Assembly (NCBI GenBank): GCA_007449985.2
Contig: VIIQ02000141.1
Coordinates: forward strand, 124,001 to 188,000
Source: Desmodesmus armatus
Taxonomy: Eukaryota > Chlorophyta > Chlorophyceae > Sphaeropleales > Scenedesmaceae
Direction: 5' to 3'
Length of the DNA stretch: 64,000 bases
Shown here: one piece after another, positions 49,601 through 60,600 of the stretch
Layout of the letters: each line of letters starts with the position of its first letter
Numbering within the stretch: position 1 is the first letter of the stretch
Notes under the pieces: model-generated
The model's database searches: none
The model's input: only the letters and a program-made list of their open reading frames with translations
What the model was told of the DNA's origin: nothing
Made by a program: the position numbers and the translations under genes

Positions 49601-52327
49601 CTATAGTGACTCTGAGGTGCTGGTGGGGTTGGGGATGGGGGGGCTATTTCATGGGTTGGGTTGGAGAAGACTTCAGTGATAGATTACATGTGCCCACTTG
49701 ACCGCCCACCTTGACATGCACCCCCCCCCCCTGTCCTTCCCACCATCAACCATGCAGATGTCGGAGAGTGAGGAGTCAGAGCAGGGCGATGCAGGTGCTG
49801 ATGACGATGACGAGGACGGGGGCCCCTCCCGCAGGGCCAAGGCACGGCCCCAACGAGCCGCTGCTGCCAGCGGGGGTGGGACAGAAGCAGCTGCAGCTGC
49901 TGCCCCCGCTGCTGCCGTTGGTGGCGGTGTGGCAGCAGCTGTTGCGCCTGTGATGGCGCATGCGGCCCCGCCTGACCTGAGCAGGGGTGCCGCAGATGCG
50001 CCAGGCATTGGTGAAAACATGCTGATACCGCTGGATTACCTGAATAAATCGTGAGTGGTCCATCCTGATGGTGCTTTTCCCTTGGCATTCCTTGCATCTT
50101 GCACTAGAACGGAGAGATGTCCTTGCATGACAGTTGCGCAGAGACATGGGTTTTTGTTTGGGAGATTACGGCTATGGTAGCCGCTGCGGTGTAGTTGGCA
50201 GCAAAGCATAAGGCTATAACAAGGCGCAACAAGGCTGCCGTACGGTTGTATTCTGTGTCTGTCCCGGCAACTTTGGCCCGTCAGCAGGTTGGAGCCGGGC
50301 CCACTTTGACTGCCTGGCATGTCGGCGCGCTTGTTTTTGTGCAGGCTGCAACCCGCTTACCAAGCAATGTACAAGTTCCAGCACAGCAAGAAGATGGGTC
50401 CCTACCTTGTGGTAAGCTCCCTGATGGGTCGCGGTTCCATATTGTCAAGAATGCTCAATTGTGCACTGGCTGGCTGCTGCTTGGTGTCCAATCAGAATGG
50501 GTTTAGGGTTTATGGGTTTGACACTCATCCTGATTTGTGCCTCTGTTGGTGCATTGCTGCTGCAGGACTGCTTTCTCAACCCTGTGTCCCCTCAGATCCT
50601 GCCAGACTATGCCAACGTGGTGCCGCTGCAGCAGCAGATGTGGCTGAGCCGCATCGATCAGCGGGTGAGGAAGCTTTCATCCGGCTGTCCCGCTTTGCTG
50701 TGTCGTGTTGTGCTTTTGAATGGCGCCCAACTAAGAACTGCCGTGTTTGTTAGAGAAGACTGAATGAGGGGGACAATGCAGGGTTCCCTTTACTTGCACC
50801 CGCTTTGCTGTGTCGTGTTGTGCTTTTGAATGGCGCCCAACTAAGAACTGCCGTGTTTGTTAATGAAGAATGAATGAGGGGGACAATGCAGGGTTCCCTT
50901 TACTTGCACGACACTCTCTTTTTGCTCAAGGAAAGCACGGTGCAAGAAAGGCACAATGCATTTTCCAGCCATGTGGTAGAGCTGCAAATCATGCCGCAAA
51001 CTCACCATTGCCACCAACAACTGCCTCCAACAAGTGAGAGTGACTGTACGTGTCCTGCCTTTGCCGCTGCTCTTGCCTGCAGCTGGAGCGCAAGTACTAC
51101 AGCAGCCGGCAGCAGTTCCTGGCTGATGCGCAGCAGATCGTTGATGCGGCCAGTGCGTACCACACGCCTGGGCGGGGTCAGTTGATCAACCGCAACATAC
51201 CCAGGATTGCGGGCAACATGCTCCAGGAGGGGCAGCGGGTGCTGCTGGAGCAAGAGACGGCGGGACTTCTGGACTACTGGGAGGGCAGGATCAAGGTGCG
51301 ACAGACAGACAGACAGACAGACAGCTGGCTGACTTTCGGCTGCGTAGTCGGCTGCGTAGTCAGCTGATACTCTGCCGCAGCACCGGGGCAAAGCACTGTG
51401 CGTGCAGACAAACACTAGCAGGTGCTGCTCAAGGGTTGCCCTGCTCTGACCGCAAAGATGTGGGTTGCCACTGAAGCGTTTTGGCTCAAAAATTACATGG
51501 AGACACCACCACCTCGCAATATAGATCGTACAAGTGAGGGGCCTACTGTCTGCAAGCAAGTCCAACAACCTTCACGACTAAATCAGTTTATTGCACACCT
51601 GTCTTGCTGCAAATTGCTGCAGATCGAGGAGATCCGCAACCAGGGCCCTGCGGCCTGGCAGCACTACTTCCAGGGCATCCTGACCACAGCGCAGCAGCAC
51701 TACAACAGTACAGGGGTTGACCTGCCCATGTGGCACTGGGTGGAGTGCGAGGAGTGCAAGAAGTGGAGGCTGATCTCAGGTAGGCGTGAATGCGTGGTGG
51801 GGTGCCTTGCAACCCTGCAGGCAGCTGCAACCATGTGCACCTCGAGGATAAAGGAGCTTGAAATTTGCACTGCTTGCCCAGGCTATCATGCGCACGGCTG
51901 TCTGATGCACAGTGCTTCCGGGGTTTGCAGAACGTAGCTGCTGCATTGATGGTCCCAACCTGATCCACTCTAAGGCGTGCCTCAACTGCGTCCATACTCA
52001 AGTGGCCTCTGCTTGTGACCGCTGCTGACACGCCATTCCCTGTGCCCCTCCCCCTGCTGCATGTGTCTGGCCACGCAGTGTATGCTCTCTGTGCAGCCAA
52101 TGCTTGTGACTGCTGCTGAGACCCCCCCCCCCCCCCACACACACACACACATACACACACTCACACACGCTGCACCAACCCACCCACTCACCCACCCCCA
52201 ACCCACCCACACAGACTTCTGCTTCTTCATCAAGAAGTTCCATGAGGAGGGCACCCCCTTCAAGTGCAGGGACAACGTTGACTGGCCCGCTCCCAGCTGC
52301 GACGAGCCCACACACTGGAAGGACTGA
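36014..52327 (+). CDS. TAF1: TFIID subunit TAF1 with bromodomain and C-terminal CW zinc finger
   Basis: TAF1 is the scaffold of TFIID: it contacts TBP, promoter DNA and acetylated histones. Exon ends in order: 36014-36112, 36414-36473, 36795-36955, 37342-37809, 38025-38103, 38371-38474, 38659-38861, 39075-40504, 40761-40893, 41311-41398, 41711-41828, 42093-42167, 42566-42699, 42974-43093, 43445-43582, 43924-43996, 44354-44511, 44922-45102, 45407-45570, 45988-46078, 46455-46667, 46856-47060, 47276-47402, 47546-47684, 47916-48221, 48430-48511, 48755-48874, 49104-49531, 49758-50050, 50345-50411, 50566-50664, 51083-51295, 51623-51779, 52215-52327. The sum is 6639 nt, 2212 aa, in phase throughout. 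Landmarks: TBP-binding start (LDDFMWGNLGEGDRLEVDY), DWEQEVFWGSS (about 780), DWMNDIVWD, LNDPYMVFE, FWHRPK (about 935), HVLLLEYLEERPLMMLQTG (about 1115), VGRGDPTGRGRGFAFVR, TGADLRRLSHKRA (about 1500), a bromodomain (about 2000-2110) and a CW finger (about 2150-2210). Missing: a clear zinc knuckle and a second bromodomain. Confidence 0.93.
37138..37245. repeat. Short tandem repeats in TAF1 intron 4
   Basis: Units of GGCGGAGGTGC and AACAGGCAACAG alternate several times just before exon 5 of TAF1. Simple duplication, non-coding. Confidence 0.7.
44819..44912. repeat. Intronic repeat shared with 45618-45672
   Basis: The stretch CCCAGTAATTGGACACAAA with the following TGGACTTGACAACACCCACC and TGGTCTGTT recurs, diverged, at 45618-45672 two introns later. 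It also has an internal duplication of the GTAATTGGACACAAA part. Likely an old short mobile or duplicated sequence. Confidence 0.55.
46420..46443. repeat. (GCTGT)n microsatellite
   Basis: About five GCTGT units in the TAF1 intron before exon 46455-46667, close to its polypyrimidine tract. Confidence 0.7.
50689..50908. repeat. 110-bp tandem duplication in a TAF1 intron
   Basis: Bases 50689-50798 are repeated at 50799-50908 with only a few changes (TTAGAGAAGACTGAATG versus TTAATGAAGAATGAATG). It lies in the intron that splits the bromodomain, 25 bases after the donor, and does not copy splice sites. Confidence 0.85.
51300..51323. repeat. (ACAG)n microsatellite
   Basis: Five to six ACAG units directly after the donor of TAF1 exon 51083-51295. 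Confidence 0.8.
52119..52160. repeat. C run followed by (AC)n
   Basis: About 14 C then (AC)n in the last TAF1 intron, upstream of the final acceptor. Simple sequence, length uncertain. Confidence 0.8.
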
Positions 52328-52570
52328 GGGGCCAGGCTAGGAGGCATCATGTATGGCAGCCGCACAGCAGCAGCAGCAGCAGCAGCTGCTGCAGGAGGGG
52401 CCAAGGATGGCAGTAGCTGCAGCAGGAGCCCACGCATTGGAAGGACCCCTGAGGGGCCAGGCCTGAGAACGTGCCTGAACAGGAGGCATCTTGGATGGCA
52501 GCGGCAGCACAGCAGCAGTTGCAGCAGCTGGAGGCACCATGGATGGCAGCAGCACAGCAGCAGCAGCAGA
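52304..52570. repeat. Imperfect repeat of the TAF1 terminal codons and early 3' UTR
   Basis: The 122-bp unit beginning GAGCCCACACACTGGAAGGA (last codons of TAF1 plus stop) recurs from 52426 as GAGCCCACGCATTGGAAGGA, again followed by TGAGGGGCCAGG, an AGGAGGCATC block and CAGCAG runs. Part of the unit recurs once more near 52530. The second copy lies in the 3' UTR. Confidence 0.75.
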
Positions 52571-54384
52571 AGCAGGTGCTGCAGCAGGTGGCCACACTGG
52601 GCCTGTGTGTGGCAGGCGCCAGTAGTGCAGGGCCTGTGGGCAGCATTGACTGCCTGTAGGGCATGGTTGCTGGCCAGCGTATTTGCAGGCGGGGTGATGG
52701 TTCTGGGGTGGGTGCATGGAGCTTGGCTGTCTCGCAGGGGTCAGGACAGGGGTGCCACGGTGGGCAGGGTTTGACGCGGAGGGGAAGCTGCCAGCTGTAG
52801 GCAGCTGCATACCCCAGTATGCTCTCGGCAGCCGCAGCTGCTGCCCCGTTGCCGATCCAAATACAGCACGTTTTGGCTGGGGGTGGGACCGCCCTTTGGC
52901 TGGCAAGCGGGGAGGGGGGGGGGGTGTTGAGGGGCTTTTGCAGAGTGACTGTGTATATGAATATATGACCACGCTAGCCCAAGTGCTGGCGGGGTGGCCC
53001 TGCCCCTACATGGAGAGGGGCAGTACTGGGGGCCTTTAGGCATGGCCTTGCCCACAATGACTGTCTGACGCCGTCACAGCATTTTTGACTTGCACATACG
53101 GTCTCAGGCTGGGATATAAGGCGCTGCAACATGCGCCTCAGCAAATGTGTGGTCCTCACCCTAGGGGCTTGGGACTGTATTGCCCCAGTAGGCTGCAGTC
53201 AGCCTGCTTTGCCTGGTGTGCTGGGAGGGGAGAGAGAAGCCTGACCCCTCTGTCACACCCCTTTGCTGTGTTGGGGTAAGAGTGGCTACGTTGGGTGGGA
53301 TTGCAGTGTGACTGGTGTTCCAAGGAGGGAGTCCCTCCCCCGTACGCGCTGTTGATATGACACTGCCTTGCAGCTGCAGTGCTCACTGTCGTCAGCACCC
53401 AGCACAAGCAGCACAAGCTGCGCAGGATGGTGTTGTTTGTGGCACGCTTGTATCATGTGTGATTCATTGTGTGACACAGTGTTGCAGTGAACCCTCTGCA
53501 GGGTGTGGTAGCCTGCAAGGCAATACCCCCTTTGAAAGATCCAGAGCATTGGCGAAATCAGTCTCTCAGTGACGTCATGCATCATACTGCAGGCACCTCA
53601 GCATTGACACAGGCAGTGCAAAGATATTATCATCACAAACTTCGAAGCCCCTCCGCAAGTGTAAATATGAATGCGAGGTTATGGCCAGCGTAAGGGTGAG
53701 CTGTGGCCAGCAAACAACCCCTCCATTCCACCACAGTTGGGTATCTCTTTGAGCTGTCGTACCTGAGGTCTGCAGGGCATTGCGGTGTTGAAGTTGCAAA
53801 CCAGAACAAGTTCCACGAGCTCATCAACGTCAACCCAAACATAAAGGTGACCAACAGTCAAACCAAGCATGTTCATGCATCTACCACCCATGTAACGTGT
53901 GATGAGAGTGACCGTAGAGGATAGGCCCTTTTAGGCGCTCCAATGCACAGTAGTGTACTTACGGTCTACCTTTGCTACTTCGCTTTACTTTACCAAAGAG
54001 CAGCATCGCCCACACAGCTGGCCAGACACAGTGCCAATACTGATACCTTGCTTCGGATCACCGCCTAGCTTCAAAAGCCACAAAGGTGGGATAAAGCTGC
54101 GTTCGAGGGCAATGTTCTGGGTTAGAGTGCCTCTGGCTTGGTGAGCATGCCTTGCACATGCGCATCCGGCCATGCGCATGCACAATGCATGGAGCTTGGA
54201 GCTGCGACGAAAGAGTCAGCACCTGCATTGCGCTTTCAACGATGCTGCGTAGCGCGATGGTGGGGACGGACATTGGGTGAAAAGTTTCTATGAACAGATT
54301 CCTTCAGACCACCTACGGGAGCAGACGCCTACGTGCTCATTGTGCACTGATACAAAGATTCTGCTGTTCTACGTGTCCTTGCAG
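52328..54384. other. Intergenic TAF1-AP2 region
   Basis: First part is the TAF1 3' UTR with repeats; the rest shows no gene I can support. Short ORFs are scattered without family features. A CTTGCAG acceptor-like site stands directly before the AP2 gene's ATG at 54385, so an upstream non-coding exon is possible. Confidence 0.45.
53660..53664 (+). terminator. Candidate TGTAA poly(A) signal of TAF1
   Basis: First TGTAA seen after the TAF1 stop, 1.3 kb away; a second one lies near 53890. A long 3' UTR would be needed, so the call is weak. Confidence 0.3.
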
Positions 54385-55498
54385 ATGGCCTTGCCCCAGA
54401 TCCCTGAAGTCATCATGGATGCATTCTGCCCCGTGGACGTTGCCATTCACAACTTGGATCAGGAGAAACTCGCTGCAATGGTGTCAGAACCTCCATCTTT
54501 GGACCCAGCGTTCAGCCTCGTCCCCGAGCAGTCCCCAGAGGCGATGGTGATTGATGTGCCAGCTGTCACCACAGATCCCTTGCTCGCGGTCTCCCTGGGC
54601 TACGATTTGTCCCCGCATTGCAGCAGCACCTACTCCAGCCAATCGCTTACAGTATTACCGCAGTTTAACAGTGGTGCCTGGAGCCCCTCTCCTGCCCCAG
54701 AAGAATCAGTGCTGGGCGATTGTGCAGCCATGCCCATGCCCATGGACACACCCGACACCTACCAGCAGCAGTCATACTGGCAGCAGCAGCAGCAGCAGCA
54801 ACAACAACAACAGCAGCAGCAGCAGCTGCAGCTGCCGCAGTGGAGCCAGCAAGCAGTGATTAGCCCAGTCGTCTACAGTGAGGAGTCACTGGGGCCCTCG
54901 AGCTCTGTCAGCAACCCAGCAGCTGCTGATGCAGGGCTGTTTGCTGCCAGCAGCTTGCCAGGCTGTCCCAGCCTGCAGGCAGCAGAGTTGCAGGGTGTGG
55001 GCATAGCTGCTGTCACCAACGAGCACAGCTCTGCAGGAGCAGCAGGTGTGACACCCAGCACGCTGCTGCAGCAGATGTTCCAGCAGGACCAGAGGCACAA
55101 ACAGCAGCAGACCCAGCAGCTGCCACAGCTCCAGATGCCTCAGCAGCAGCAACATTCCCTGTCTTCCAGTGCACAGCAGTTCACTCCTGTGGCCGTGCCA
55201 GTGCAGCAGCCCCTGCAGCCCTACCAGCTGCCGGCAAGCAGCACAGGGGGCTGGCCAGCTGCAGCAGCTGCCGCAAGTGTGGCACTTCCCGAGGCCCAGC
55301 TGCTGCCAGCTGCAGTGCAAGGTAGGTTCCTGACGATGATGAACCCAGCACAGCACGTGGCACCCCAGCACAGCACAGCACAGCAGGCGGGCCAGCAGCA
55401 CCATGGGAAGCCACAGCACACAGCCAGGGCGCAGCCGGGTGGGTTGTGACCAGCGGGCAAGGCATTGCACCAATGCCAAGCACCACCAGCCTGGGCCA

Positions 55499-55531
<33 letters not shown>

Positions 55532-55838
55532 GGGCGCGATGGTCACCCAGGGTCCCATCCATCAGGTGGACCCTGCAGCAATCATCCTGCAGGGCCATGT
55601 GGTGGGGTGGTGGGCCACCCCTGCTGCGGCAGCAGCGGGCCCTGCTGGCTGGGGTGTGGATGCCTTCAGCACAGCAGCTGCAGCAGCGGACGGGCAGCAT
55701 GGTCCAGCTGACTATGCCATGGAGGCCTGGGGCCTGGTTGCAGCTGCTGTGATGGGCCCAGCAGTTGTTGCTGCCGGGCCTGCTGCTGGCGGGCCTGCTG
55801 CTGGCGGACTTGCTGCTGCCGGGCCAGCTGCTGCCGGG

Positions 55839-55877
<39 letters not shown>

Positions 55878-56666
55878 GCCGCTTTTGCTGCTCCTGCTGA
55901 GGCAGCGCCAGTCATGGCAGCAGCAGATGATGCTGATGGTGCTGCGGCCGCTGCCCACTACACAGGAGTGACGCGGTGCCGTGGCAGGTGGAGGGCCCAA
56001 GTATCTCACAACAAGGTGCGTGCAGCATTGCTTGTCTGTCAATGAAACAAGTTGCACATGCCATGCACAGCATGCTCAAGGAAGCTGCGTGTGCAGCTGA
56101 GGTTACAAACCTCAGGTCAGCTGAAAGCTCCTAGCTATGATAGTAGCATATCATGACTGTGCAATAGTCCCTGACAATCTGCCATGCTGTGTTTGCTGGT
56201 GTTTGCTGTGTGCCCAACTGCAGAAGGTCATGCATGTGGGCATGTATGACACTGCTGATGACGTGGCAAGGGCATACAACCAGGCTGCGCTGCACTACAA
56301 AGGTGGGTTCGGGGCCTTTTCTTCATCTGCTGGATGTGACACATGTACTGAATACTCTGTAAACCACTTGTAGCCGGCGACAATGATTGATTGCATTTTG
56401 TTGTGCAGTGCCAGAAAGCCAGAAAGTCAGAGCCAGAAAACCAGTGCCAGCATGGAGTCCTCTGAAGGCACACATGCATGCATGCGCATGGATGTGGCAG
56501 CAGTTTAGACAGGGCGCAGGCACTCATGCCGTGCTGCTGCTGCTGACCAGCTTCAAGTAACTGACTCTGCCGTGCTGCTGCTGCTGGGCTGCTGCTGCTG
56601 TTGCTTTCGTTGTATACAGGCGACAAGGCCGTGTTGAACCAGGTTACTCCACTGCTGCCAATGTAG
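54385..56666 (+). CDS. AP2-domain transcription factor, Gln-rich
   Basis: Probably a DNA-binding regulator in the nucleus. Exons 54385-55321, 55417-56015, 56224-56302, 56620-56666 give 553 aa in phase (exon 2 could also start at 55435). The first 490 residues are low-complexity: a Pro/Ser-rich acidic start, poly-Gln tracts (about residue 132-150 and later) and an Ala run near 460-480, typical of activation regions. The single AP2 domain is at the extreme C-terminus, residues about 493-551: HYTGVTRCRGRWRAQV, then KVMHVGMYDTADDVARAYNQ and AALHYKG followed by AVLNQ. This matches the YRGV..RWRA and the YDTaeeAArAYd..A core of AP2 proteins. The domain is split over three exons. No second AP2 repeat, and no EAR-type repression motif was recognised. 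Target genes unknown. Confidence 0.88.
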
Positions 56667-57694
56667 GCCAGTGGGAATGACATGGCTGGTACTAACAGCG
56701 ATCATGCAGCATGGATGGCGGAACAGGACAGTGGGATGGGGGACATGTGCATGGCTGGCTTATGAGATGAACATAACAGTGGCTCATCTAGCCATCCAAC
56801 AGAATCTGTTGCAAGTTGTCGGCCCCCTAGGTGCATTCTTTGTACTGGTGCTTACCCTCAGGGTAGCCAGCCTGGCTGGCTTGCCTTGCTCACAGTGTTG
56901 CCAGACCTGATTTGCACGACTGTCATGTTGACAATTGAAGATTGTGTACTCTTCCTTGATATGTCGTTGTGGCAACCAGCGGTGGTTGTGTGTTGAGGCA
57001 TCTGTCATGACAGTGACAGATCAGTGTGTGGCTGTCTGTTGTCCATGCTGGGCACCACCAGTACTGACTTTGTGTGGGTATGTTTTGGTTTCACTCCAAT
57101 TATCCTGAAGGTTTTGCGGCAGAGAGTGCTGCACGGGTTGTACTGGCGCTCACCTCTGCCGGCGTAAAATAGCATAATGGGCAACACATCAAGCATGCAC
57201 TGTGGCAGGATGTAGTTCATGCTTGACCACCTGTCGCTTGTTGGTTTCCAGCAGTGACCAAATTAACAGGCTGATCACGCTGGCTGAGGCTGTCATGTCA
57301 CCATGAATGATTGGCCGATAGGCTGTGGGTCATTCAGACCGGACCACACGCAGCATGATGGCAGGCAACATGGGGTCAAGTGGTCCTTTACTGTGCTGAA
57401 ATGACAAACGCAAAAAGAGGGTAAAGTGAGTTGCTGGTGGAAGTGCATCACACAGTCACTGCTGAGTCACCAATGGTTAGTCATCCTCACTGCAAGTCCC
57501 AACCGCCAACTGCCAGCTTCGAGTTTTTGCGAGTAGTCTCCTCTAAAGGGATGCTCGGATGGGACCTAAACCCGTTACAACTGTGACCTGGATGTCTTCC
57601 GGACCCCTAGGACCCCAAGAGGCCTCTTGACCCCAAAAAATGGACTAGTACAGTACCGAGTGCAACCTGGTTCAGTCTTATCATCCTTAGAGCC
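56667..57694. other. Intergenic after the AP2 gene
   Basis: No gene, RNA or repeat that I can support. No TGTAA seen close to the AP2 stop. Confidence 0.45.
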
Positions 57695-60600
57695 ATGACT
57701 GAGCTCAAGCCGCCGAAACTTGGTCAGCTTGGTACGGATGTGGTTTGTGGAATTGCTGAGCTTGTCCTGCACAAGTGCCTTCAGAGCAACCTGGCTGGAC
57801 GCAGCTGTGGGCCCAACTGTCCCTGCAGACTACTGCCTACAGTCATTGATGACGTCCCAGATTGGCGTGCACAACTTCCAGACTCAAACGCCACAGAGAC
57901 GTTGATTCCCTTGCTGTCCAACACGGCACAGCATCTGCTCATCGGACGCCATGACGCCAGTGCACAGCACACAGTGCTCGTGCTGTACAGACAGTGAGTG
58001 CTGACCCTGTGTGCGAGGGGCGCAGATGTGTTGACCAACAGTCATACATCCTGCAACAGTCATGGTAAAGGGCAGCATGGCTTTGAAAGGTGTTGCAGCA
58101 GTTGAGCTGCACATGCCCAGCACAAGCCCCCAGCCAGCTCAGCAGTCTGGTGGAGTCATCCTGCCATGACAGGCAGTGGAAACCCACCAACAGCAGCTCA
58201 ATCACTCCTTCTACCCATCAAGAAACAATATTACAAGTGGATACTTTCACCGCTGAGCGGTACTCTCCACACGGGATGAACTGGGAAGACACACCTGCAA
58301 GAAAAACCTGCAGCAAGACCGGCAAACAAGACCAGCCCCCAAAAAAACACACACCACCAAGGGCAACTGCCACACACACCAGGTATAGGATCGTGCATTC
58401 ATGACTCAGCCGCAAGCTGGTAGTCTCCACACACCGTGCACGCACACACATGGGTCAGTCTTTCAAACAATTTCAACACAGGCGAAAGTCAACACATCAA
58501 GCCAATCATTTGGTGTGCTAGCACGCAGAGCAGGACCCAGAACACAGCTACTACGAGTGCTCCTGCTGCCAATGCTAAGGTGTGGGAGTGCCGGGCCCCG
58601 AGCCTGAGCAACTGTGTAGACAAGGGTGAGCTCATCGCACGGCGCAAGCAGGCTGGGTAGGGCATAACAGCAACATAGCCGTCTGGTTGCTGAACAGGGC
58701 GCACCCCAAACAGGTTGCCCTTACCCAGCAGGTGCCTTCTATATACGTCCATAGCTGCAATGCAATGGGCCAGCTGAGTTTGGTGGGTGGTGCTGAACAC
58801 AAGCTGCATGCACCGCTGCACTGAGTCCCCACCACCATAGGCAAATACTGAAGCATACTTGTCCCTGATATGATCATATGCGGGGCACTCTAAGACAAAA
58901 TGCAGCAAATCCTCTGGCCTATCCCCCCCACACCTGGCTACAAGTGTGTCATGCCACTCAGCACGCAACCCCCTCCCAGAGCAGAGTGGGCAGGTTCGCC
59001 CATTCTGTCGTCCCCCACCATGCAGGCGTCCACTCAAGTGGTGTCCGCCAAGCCGGTACCGTCCCAAACACCGCAAGATCCCCCTAGGCAAGCATAGCTG
59101 ATGGAAGCGTGGGGCATTGTCCCTCCCATGTACTACATTGGCCTCAAGGGCATGCACCCATGCGGCATGCGTCCTAAGATGAGTGCTGACTGACACACCT
59201 GCCCTAGGGTCAGCGCTAGCAAGAACGACAGTCTGCCAGTGGGCCGCCTGGTAACGCAAGGCAGCCTGCATCACCGCTTCCTTGGTGATGTTGATGGCTT
59301 TGACGGAATCAACAGTCACCCCCGGTGTGCCTGAGCGCCACAGGTCCCCTTCGACAAAGCCAATATCTTCCAACCCCTCCAACAAATGAAAAGTCCAGCA
59401 GTTGACGCACCCCCTCAACATCATGTCAATATCTGCTAACCACACCTGGTGGGCCAGCCTGTCGGGCTCCATGGCGGCCAGTTTGGCCCACCAGCTAGCT
59501 GCCAGAGACAGCCACCGACACGGTAGGGAGGCGCGGTGGGTGTCCCGCAACAGAACGTCGCGACTGGCGGTGCGATGTGCCCCATACAGTTCGCGTAAAA
59601 ACAAGAAGTGGACGGCATCTGCTTCGCAGGCGGGGCCTGTGAAAGCGTCAGTCAACCATTTGCGGCACATGAACGGCCCCCAAATATGCGCCCCATATGA
59701 AAGGACCGGTTCCACCAGGATGTCAAACATGCGCAGGCGTAGATCACCCTGCGAAACGTGGTGAAGCCGCAGCAGATGCAGCAAACCGAACAGTGCCTTG
59801 CGGCCCTTCGACGCAAGCTGACCGCTGGCTGTATCGAACCCCTTCGTCGCATGCAGCTGCAGCCCCAGGTATGTGCAACTGTCCTCGTATCTCAATGCTT
59901 GCCCCCTGTAGGTCAAGACATCCGCAGGGCAAGTAACACCCGGCCGCCGAAACACGACAACATGTGTTTTAGCCAGGTTGACTTCCATGTCAAACAACCG
60001 GCAGAAAAGGGACAAACAGTCCAACAGCTGCTGTATGTGGTGGCAGGCCCAAGCCAACAGGTTAACGTCGTCGGCATACATCACGTCCGGGACGCGAAGG
60101 TTGCCGATGACGGGCCCGGCGCCAGGCACTCGTAGCAGGATTAATTCATGCAGTAAATCCATAAACAGCCCAAATAAGAGCGGAGACAGTTCACTGCCCT
60201 GCCGGGTGCCACGGTGCGTCTGGAACGCCGGGCCCAGGCGGCCATTCACACACACACGTACCAACACCCTGTCATACAGTGCAGTGACGGCCTCTAAGAA
60301 TGGTCCATGCACCCCCAACTCCCTGCAGCGCGCTATCAACAGATCACGTCTAACGAGGTCGAAAGCCTTCTTGAAGTCAACGAATACAGCCCAAAGACGG
60401 GAACGCTGGGGGGAAGACCCCTGGCCTGTCCAGTGCACCTGCGAGATCAGGTGTTGCAATGTGAACAATGCATCCAAGCACCCATATTTGCCCCTGAACC
60501 CACACTGTGTCGGAGCACGAATACCCTCTCGCTCAACGATGCGGTCAAAGCGCCGATGCAGTATCCTATCCAGCACACGCCCAAACACACTGCCAACCCC

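Noticed and set aside
58090..58404. Open frame of 104 codons between the first exon of the last gene and the LINE
   Set aside because: Not needed for phase continuity from 57993 to 61834 and without family features; probably intron or LINE 3' region.
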